Below are positions 56,716 to 64,000 of a stretch of DNA of 64,000 bases, piece by piece. The stretch spans positions 124,001 through 188,000 of the forward strand of contig JAKOGH010000030.1 in NCBI GenBank assembly GCA_024811115.1, in the 5' to 3' direction. Position numbers and translations under genes: made by a program. The notes under the pieces are model-generated. The model searched no databases and was not told the origin of the DNA. It saw only the letters and a list, made by a program, of their open reading frames with translations. Within the stretch, counting starts at the first letter, position 1, and the number at the start of each line of letters is the position of its first letter. The DNA comes from Terana coerulea. Its lineage: Eukaryota; Basidiomycota; Agaricomycetes; Polyporales; Phanerochaetaceae.

Positions 56716-57598
56716 ATGTACCACCTCCTCACTGTACTTCTCGTCACTACGCAAGGTGGGACAGCGCTCAACTGGCTCACAAGTGATAAACGGCAACAAC
56801 TTACTGATTATTTCTTTCTCTTGTGCAGGTTCTCTTGGAGCCTTCGTGCAACGAGATGCTTCGGTTGCCAGAGGCTTGGGTAGTTCCTTGCAAGCTCGTC
56901 AAGGGTCTATTCCTACACTGCCGGGAGGGCAAGGGGTTGACGCCGTGATTCCCTTCATTCCCTCGGTTATTCTCACGTACTCAATGCTTGACTGTAGTGC
57001 GAAGGCATCTGTCAAACATACGAGAATACTGCCATCGTGAGTCCCTACCCTTCACTACCGAGACGGTACGCTGATTCTGCTCAAAAATGTCCACCCTAGA
57101 ACTGCGCCAACCTTACGTCCACCACTGACGACGACGACTTGTCTTGCATCTGCAGTCAGACATATTTCTCAGAGGCAGTCAGCTGCTATGACTGTCTCAT
57201 TCCCCTGGTCGAGCCTACAGACTCTAACTTCCAGTCTGAGTCTCAACAAGCACTCGCGGGTACGTGGCCCTCTCTTCCTCCGCCGCAAAACCCTCATGCT
57301 GTATGTCCAGCCCTCGCGGATACATGTGCCCAGAAAGGAACTCCTGTGGCTTCCGTCACCTTAGCTGGGAGTGCAGCGCCGACCGCCGGCAGCTCTGGCA
57401 GCTCTACCACCAGCCCCGCTTCCAGCCCCACTGGCCAGGCGGGGTCCTCTTCCCCCTGGTAGCGTCTCGAGCTCCGCCGCCGGTGCCAGCAATACCGGAG
57501 GTATTCCCAAAACCACCAACGGGGCTGGGCCCGTGCGCTCCCTGTCGTGCATGGGAATGCTCGTTGCCGTCGCTGCTCTCTTTGTAGGCGTCGCATGA
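56716..57598 (+). CDS. Eight-cysteine GPI-type surface protein, copy E, one-base frame break
   Basis: Signal peptide MYHLLTVLLVTTQG crosses intron 1. The linker reads GSSLQARQGSIPTLPGGQGV, then DA. The intron before the core ends CTGTAG. The core reads CEGICQTYENTAI, an intron, NCANLTSTTDDDDLSCIC, SQTYFSEAVSCYDC. Spacing is C-x3-C-x9-C-x13-C-x-C-x10-C-x2-C. The eighth-Cys exon is LADTCAQKGTPVASVTLAG. The stalk frame ends prematurely at 57460-57462. The GPI-like tail (SCMGMLVAVAALFVGVA, stop 57598) lies one frame over. Removing one C from the run 57452-57456 joins them. It is the only family copy besides 19118..20240 on the plus strand, and neighbours the permease. Confidence 0.74.
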
Positions 57599-58560
57599 TC
57601 TTTGACCTTGACGGTGCACATGAGGTTGGAGTAACAATGATGAGGCCTTCCGCCTCGTCTATCCCGGCGTCGTCCAGTTTGTTTTTGATCTTTCTGGGTG
57701 TTAGTATTGGGATTTCGCTCCGTTTTTGGCTCGTGTATTGCTAGGATGTATTTCGTGAAACCAATGGACGGGTGGATGATAAGTACTCTGTCATAAGTAT
57801 TGATGGGATAAGCCTGAGTACAAGTGGTGATTTGCAGCTGTCCGCGACGGAGGACTCTCGCTCTCGCCGAGAATATGGCGGAACTACCACTTGGCACTAA
57901 CAATGTTTTTTTATCCGCGCTTTGATCGCGCGCCACAATCTGTAGCGTTCTCACAAATAGACCATATTTACAGCGGGCGGCTGCGAAAATCCAGGAAATG
58001 TTCGCGCTCCCACATGTACGGGAGCTTGCCGAGACAAAGCGCTACACCAAAAATCCAGGGAAATGATTGGCTGGTCCCCGCCAGGACCTAGCGTCAGACC
58101 TGGAGTAGTCGCGGTGGGGCTTATGCTTGCTGCTCCAACTTGGAACGGGGATTTGTCGGAGGGTCTCTGTAAATATGGTCTAATGCAAGTCTTCCGCTTT
58201 CCACTCCGCCCCGATGCTACACCGAACCATCGCTCCCACGACATTGAGCCGCTACTCATATTGACTGCGATCTTCATACAAAAGGAATCAAATCTTCAGA
58301 CCTAGCTTGAGGACTGCCAAGCTGAAGACCGAGGTCTCGTCGTCTATCACTAAAGATGGTGGCTGTGGGTACGTTCTTATCTTGTGCGTACGCAGCCCAC
58401 CGAGCTTCCCAATAAGAAAACTTTCTTCCTGTAATATGATAGATAACGTTGAGCCAATCGCTCACATGAGCAGCGGGAGCAGCAACTCGGCTTCACCGTT
58501 CTTTCCACCAACCATCACGACTCGCCTTCTTGTGAGCTTACGCTGTGAAGTTCCCACAAA
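57599..58560. other. Intergenic region upstream of the permease
   Basis: Contains copy E's 3' flank and the permease promoter. No gene supported. Confidence 0.45.
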
Positions 58561-60890
58561 ATGAGCAGCAAGACGGCGAACGAGCTCGAGGTCGGCACTG
58601 TAGGATCCTCCACGACTGGTGGAGATGCGGACGAGGCGGAGCTCGCGCGTATGGGCTATAAGCAGGAGCTGAAGTGCGTAAACCAACCATGGCAAAACGT
58701 ACAAAGAACCTAACGTTCATGCTTTTCCAGACGTGACTTGGGTCTCTTGCAGGTGAGCTGCACTCAATATGTACCGCAAAGCCAAACTTAACCTTCGGGT
58801 CATCTGTAGAACTTTGGTGTCTCCTTCTCGATCATCAGCATCATCACGGGCGTGCCGTCACTCTTCCTCTATGGCTTGGTTCGTGTCAATCCCCACGCAA
58901 AGTATGCAGCGAAGCTCAATATTGTGTGTGGTTGTAGAACACTGGAGGTCCAGCTGTTATGGTCTGGGGATTTTCGTCGTTTGTGAGTACACAAGACTTC
59001 GAAGCACGGCCTGAATGCTCACGCTGTTCTTCAGCCTGCTTTACCATGCTTGTAGGCCTGGCTATGGCTGGTATGTGCCAAAACTCGGTCGGTAGGCAGA
59101 TTCAAACTCACAAAGACATGTGCAGAGGTATGCAGCGCGCATCCTACCAGCGGAGGACCATATTTCTGGGCCGCGATGCTGTCAGAACCCCAACATGCAG
59201 CCTTCGCATCCTGGATAACGGGCTGGTTCAACTTGCTCGGTCAAGTAGCTGTCACCACTGGTATCAGGTCAGTAACACCAACTACATGCCCGTCCTGCGC
59301 CGTCTCAATCCTCTACAGCTTCGCCGCAGCAAACTTCGTCTCTACGGTCGCAACCTTCGGCACGGACTACGTCCCTACGCCTGGGAAGATCATCGGCATC
59401 TATGCCGCGATTCTGGTCATGCAGGGCCTCGTCAACACCTTTGGCGTGCATCTACTGCGTCAACTGAACAACATCTCGATTTGGTGGCATGCCGTCGGCA
59501 CGACGGCAGTGGTCATTGCGATTTTGGCCAAGGCGCCGACGCACCAAAGCGGGAAGTTTGTCTTTCAGACCTTCATTGATAATACGGGTGTGGATGGCGT
59601 CGGCTGGAGCGAGCGGGCGAGTCCGGCGTATGTGGTGATCGTACGTACTGGGTTGCCTCGTAAGAGCTCGTTTATATATTGTTTCCTATGCAGGTCGGCA
59701 TCCTATTTTCGCAATACACGCTCACGGGATTCGACGCGAGCGCACACGTTGAGTACATCTCGCGTCAACGTGCGTGCACGCTCTGACATGCTACGCACAG
59801 ATGACGGAAGAAACGCATAACGCTGCCATGGCCGGTCCGCTTGGAATCGTGATGGCAATCGGCGTGTCTGCGATATTTGGGTGGTTCCTCATCCTCGGGC
59901 TGCTGTTCGCCATCCAAGACCTTCCCAGCACCGTCGCATCCCCCACTGGCGAACCCGTCGCGCAGATATTCTTGGACACAGTCGGCGAGAAGGGTGCTAT
60001 CGTCCTGATGGTCAGCTATGTCTTACTCGGCTCTTTACTTCACGATTGCTAACACTCAGTGCCCTCGTTAGGTCATCGTTATCGGCGCTATGTTCTTCTG
60101 TGGCACGTTCAGCATCACGTCGAACAGTCGGATGATGTACGCCTTCGCGCGGGACGGCGGGATCCCCGGCCACAGGTTCTTCCACAAAGTCGACGCGAAG
60201 CGCAAGTCTCCCGTGCGCACAGGTATGTCTCGCCTACAACCTCTATGCGCGCCCGGATGCCATAACAAAGATTCTCGCTAGTCTGGCTCGCGTGCACGCT
60301 GAGCTTCTGCCTGGCGCTGCCCAGCCTCGGGAGCGCGGTCGCGTTCTCCGCCGCGACGTCCATTGCGACTATTGGGCTGTACATCTCCTACGGTGCGTGC
60401 CATTCTCCGTCACTTGCGGTGCCGTATCCGCGGGTATCTGACTTACGTCTTACGTGCCTTAGCGATACCTATTGCACTGCGCGTCGTGTATGCAAAGCGG
60501 TTCGTCCGCGGACCGTTCCACCTCGGCCCATTCTCGTACCCCGTCGCGGTCGCGTCCGTGCTCTGGATCGCGTTCATCACTATCGCGTTCATCCTCCCCA
60601 GCGAGAACCCGGTCAACTCGCAGACGCTGAACTACACGATCGTCGCGGTCGGCATCATCCTGACCTACGCGCTCGGCTTCTGGCTTATCAGCGCGCGCAA
60701 GTGGTTCACAGGACCCGTGCAGCAGATCACCGGTACGTCCTTCGCTTCGAGCTGTGCTGTGTGTCGGTTCTATTTTTGATGCATGGTTCCGTGTGTAGCG
60801 GAGAGGAGCGGTGTGGATGTGACGAATCCTGGCGAACTGGAAAAGGTGGAGCAGGTGAAGATGGATGTGAAGGACGCAGAGTCGAGGTAG
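58561..60890 (+). CDS. GABA/amino-acid permease (APC superfamily, Uga4-like)
   Basis: Plasma- or vacuole-membrane amino acid/GABA transporter with about 12 membrane segments. Start MSSKTANELEVGTVGSSTTG at 58561 begins a hydrophilic N-terminus. Then come RDLGLLQ-NFGVSFSIISII-TGVPSLFLYGL and AMAEVCSAHPTSGGPYFWAA, a signature of the family. Next are GWFNLLGQVAVTTGIS-FAAANF, IVGILFSQYTLTGFDASAHM-TEETHNAA, ITSNSRMMYAFARDGGIPGH and FHKVDAKRKSPVRTVW. About ten short introns join in phase. The hydrophilic C-terminus ends MDVKDAESR. About 540 residues, typical. Substrate cannot be assigned from sequence alone; UGA4/BAT1-like is the best guess. Confidence 0.93.
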
Positions 60891-61100
60891 AGGGACTTTG
60901 ACCTTTCTATCTCCAGCCCAGAGATAACTCACCATGTACGATACCTAATTCTCATTCTCATTTGGTGAACACCGTCCTGCATGATTTCAGAAGCAATCGT
61001 CTTCGTAAACAAGAGCGAAATGGTATAGATCCTATAGAATGAGCAACAAAATCCCAGCCGCGACGGATTAACAAGAGGGGGTATAATATCACAATGTAGT

Positions 61101-62057
61101 TTAAACCACAAGCACAACCGCACCAAACACACTCCGCAGCCGCGAGCGCCGACCACCCACCCACCGTCGCCGCGCCGTTCGCCGACCCCCCTGTAGCTGA
61201 TGCCGACGGGTTGAGCGCAGCCGAGGAACCAGCCGAGGAGCCACCCGAGGTAGGGGTAGAAGACGCGCTTGTGCTCAGCGCCGTGACCGTGTTCTTCGAG
61301 ATTTGCGACACACCTGACTGGGTTTGAGACGGTGCCGCGGCGCCCGAGGACGAGAAGAATACGCTCTGCGACGCGGACCCGCTCGCGACGGGCAGCGAGA
61401 AGGAGGACGCGCCGGCGGCGGCGCTGCTGGTCGGGGCGGCGGTGGCGCCCGAGAGGGTGAGAGAGTTGACGGCGTCGCCGGCTTGGTTGCAGGAGTCCTC
61501 GAGTCCTGTATTCAGAGTTAGGAAGGTGCGGAGAACGTGGAAGGGTATGAGGCGGACCTTCGAGGGTTTCCTGGGCCTGCTCGCGGTCGGCGGCGGACGG
61601 GGGCCCGCCGACGTTGAGAACGCAGTTCAAGCACGACGAGACGCCTTGCATAACCTGGTTCGTGCATATGCATGCATTGTCCGTGCATGTCTGGGGGACG
61701 CAGTGATCAGTCAAGACGCTCAGTTATACTACGCATGGGACGACCTACGTTGAATGCGGTCACCATTGTCTGACAGGTGTTTTGACACTACAGAAAACGT
61801 TAGATGAGTAGACTAGACTCCTCCGTGCGTGTGGACGTACTGAGGACGGAATATCACTGGGATCAATGACATTACCACCCTGCCGCGCATGCAGGAACGA
61901 CCTGAGCACGGAACTCCTGCTCACGACGGTAGCAGCGGCTATTCAACAAACAACACTCCGTCAACGTTGTCCGGCCGACGTGAACGCAGTGAAGAAACAC
62001 ACCTTCGCCCGCAACGAAGGCAATGGAAAGAAGGGCGAGGGAGCGTGTGGCAACCAT
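61101..62057 (-). CDS. Eight-cysteine GPI-type surface protein, copy D, probable one-base frame break
   Basis: Signal peptide MVATRSLALLSIAFVAGE; linker SFLHARQGGNVIDPSDIPSS. The intron ending TCTGTAG precedes the core CQNTCQTMVTAFN. An intron precedes TCTDNACICTNQ, then VMQGVSSCLNC. Spacing is C-x3-C-x9-C-x4-C-x-C-x10-C-x2-C, the most CFEM-like of the set (Asp before CxC). The eighth-Cys exon is LEDSCNQAGDAVNSLTLSG. The Ser/Ala/Gly stalk reads to GGWSALAAA. The natural GPI-type end FGAVVLVV (stop 61101-61103) lies in another frame, so one base near 61128-61136 seems extra. Without correction the frame runs on past 60,960 with non-GPI text. It lies upstream of SDR copy 2, as copy C lies upstream of SDR copy 1. 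Confidence 0.72.
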
Positions 62058-62145
62058 GGTGAACGTCTGCGAAGGTGGGATGAAAAACAGAACGGTGGGA
62101 AGGGGCGCGGGGACCGTGCGTGCCGCCTCGAGGGAACACCCTGGC

Positions 62146-62153
62146 TTTTATAT
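62146..62153 (-). promoter_or_regulatory. TATA box of copy D
   Basis: Minus-strand ATATAAAA about 90 bases upstream of the start at 62057. Confidence 0.55.
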
Positions 62154-62157
62154 CCCG

Positions 62158-63370
62158 GAACCTGCCATGCCTTGTTCTTGCTGATGCTCACCGCCACCGC
62201 CATTGCCGCCGCCAACCCAGCCCGACTGCAGGTTGCCAAGAGCTTGGATGCCCGCCGGCGTTTCATCAGACGCCGTTAAAAGCGTGATGGTGCCTGATTG
62301 CCTCACCTCCGGGACGAGTCAATCTACGCTATGGACCACGCGCACCGTCGTCGACGGCGGCGAGACTAAGCATGATCCCACTGCATGACGACCGACGGAC
62401 GACCGTCGGGAGTTATGATGTAGTCAATTTAAATCGCTCATAATTCCAGAATATTTTCCTGCGCTCACCTCATGTTACAGCCTCGCCTGTCTGCTCGACT
62501 CATATCCGTAGAGCATGGAACGCTCAGATATCTGGATGCTGTCAAATGCAGTCCTGAAAAGTGCCGAAGATTCATTAAAAAGCCGGTGGTAGTCAGGCAC
62601 TGCCAGATGAACTCTACCGCGCGTGGATCAAATGTGCATCGCACAGTCACTGGAACGACAGATCATCCCGAAGCTAACTTGCAAGCCCTTGATGCTGTAC
62701 AGGTTCTTATGCCCCATTTTCCGCCCCATTGCGGGGATCCTCGGACCGTGCTCGCTCTGCAGTTGAAATAACAGTACGACTTGGCAGTCTGCGTTAAACG
62801 GCGAACGTCGAGTCGGAGGGGAAACCATGAGTGTGGACTTGCAGCGGACTTACTATTAACACATGACTATAGGTTCATCACAGTGTGTCCTTGAGCTACG
62901 TCCATGAGCGTGCGTAAAACCTGCGTGATTGGCAGATGAAGACCGCGAGTCGCGATTGACAGAAGAGACTTTGTACAGTATTCTCAAGGACGCCGATGGC
63001 AGGAATTGTGCAGGTGGCGGATGTCTCTCACCATATCTCGTGGTACGCTGGATATGTGGTGGAAGTGAAGGCGTGGTAGTGTCTTCGTCGGTGCATCGAG
63101 TCCCGGCTGATGTGGGGTGAAGCAGACCGCCTTTCTTCCCAAACAAGAAATGTGGCGGGTATTTGTGTCTATTTGGCTCAAAGCGGACCCGCTGCTGGCG
63201 CCAAGTGACCGACGACGCTCTGCACAGGAACTTTACGGTCACTCGTGTCGAAAAGCAGTTATGAAATCCCACAAGCGACAAGCATCTGTGTGAGCAAGCA
63301 ATTTCATGATTTCCGTGCAACACGACCATTATGCAGCGTAATCATTCTGCACGGTTCTGCTAGTATTGTG
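62158..63370. other. Intergenic region
   Basis: No supported gene; short frames only. Confidence 0.45.
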
Positions 63371-64000
63371 TCAAGGACTGAGACTGTTCACCACTTCTCG
63401 TGAGCAGGACGGACTGGTACGGAAACGGATCAGTGCTCTACAGGTGTCAACATCAAAGAAATACGTACGTTCAAGCTCCCAAGTCCAGGAAGAGCGGTCC
63501 TGGTTGACCAGGTAGAGGTACGACTAAGAACGACTATTAGCATGCCGACAAGGATGCTAAGCAGGTTAGAGGGATTGAACCTTGGCAATACTGTCAGGGT
63601 TGAGCCTAGCGTCTTCATTCTCCCTGTACTTCGCTTGCTCTTCAGCGTCCAGGCGCCATGTAGCAAAAATTACGCCGTCGATGATGCTCTGTATACGAAC
63701 ACAGGTTAGCAAATGTGTCACCAAAGATAACCGATGGAAACCGTACGTGAGTGACCTATTAAATTTCACAATCAGTTTCTCAACCCTGCAATGAAGCGAA
63801 CGGACCACTCACATGGATGTTCTCTTTGCCAAATTCCTTTGCCAACGACTGGCTCAGCGCTCTCAAGGCGAACTTGCCCGCCGCGTGTTGGCTAGTGAAG
63901 ACGTTGCCCCTCAGGCTCGCCGTGGCACCCGTAAACAGCAGCGTCCCGCGCCGTCCCAGGCCATCGATCTCGTTCTTCTGGAACGCTAGAATTACCTGGT
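63371..64000 (-). CDS. Atypical SDR, copy 2, 5' part beyond the window; His at the catalytic Tyr
   Basis: Paralogue of 47052..48094. The visible part starts in the active-site exon: ATASLRGNVFTSQHAAGKFA, LRALSQSLAKEFGKENIH. The catalytic Tyr position is His here and Phe in copy 1. Later exons read VTH, SIIDGVIFATWRLDAEEQAK and SIAK, then SYLYLVNQDRSSWTWELERT. After that the frame continues about 30 residues past the point where copy 1 stops, ending at 63371. Alternatively a very short intron ends it sooner. The Rossmann N-terminus lies right of base 64000. Gene order beside copy D mirrors copy 1 beside copy C. Confidence 0.84.

Noticed and set aside
1..64000. CRISPR arrays, bacterial operons, ribosome-binding sites
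   Set aside because: The window is spliced eukaryotic DNA; no regularly spaced direct repeats were seen.

Overview
This is a nuclear window from a filamentous basidiomycete, most likely a wood-decaying agaricomycete of the Polyporales type. The evidence is many short (about 45-70 nt) GT-AG introns in almost every gene, high-GC coding sequence, a secreted dye-decolorizing peroxidase with wood-rot-type motifs, and fungal protein families such as DUF6533 and DUF2470/DUF4499. All gene models here were spliced by eye. Layout, left half: an Hsp70-like ATPase running off the left edge (-), a coiled-coil protein (+), an F-box/LRR gene (+), a cysteine-rich small secreted protein (+), and a large membrane protein with a disordered Ser/Pro-rich tail (-). 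A 5-kb gene-poor stretch with a perfect 39-bp inverted repeat follows. Next come the DyP peroxidase (+), an intron-containing tRNA-Ile(AAU) (-), a GPI-type surface protein (+), SUMO (+), a BAR-like protein (-) that is divergent with spliceosomal Dib1 (+), a DUF2470-DUF4499 membrane protein (+), and mitochondrial MTO1 (-). Middle (30-40 kb) is accessory or decayed. A non-autonomous Tc1-like element with perfect 98-bp TIRs sits just upstream of MTO1. A 2.6-kb AT-rich island almost without CG dinucleotides contains a recognisable multi-exon DUF6533 gene. An Mpv17-like fragment and a membrane-protein pseudogene with two nonsense codons follow. Right half: a tandem of three paralogous, secreted, eight-cysteine, GPI-type proteins (40.4-45.5 kb, -), an atypical SDR (-), a Fab1/PIKfyve-family lipid kinase without a visible FYVE finger (-), a PPIH-type cyclophilin (-), a fourth eight-cysteine protein (+), a GABA/amino-acid permease (+), a fifth eight-cysteine protein (-) and a second atypical SDR cut by the right edge (-). 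The most interesting signal is the eight-cysteine GPI family. Five clear copies and one relative share intron positions, a pre-core linker motif and a conserved eighth-cysteine motif. The pair [eight-cysteine gene + SDR lacking the catalytic Tyr] occurs twice, suggesting segmental duplication. Caution: several otherwise convincing genes (Hsp70, F-box, small secreted protein, SUMO, two eight-cysteine genes) are each broken by one base, often in a homopolymer. Residual assembly errors are more likely than pseudogenisation.
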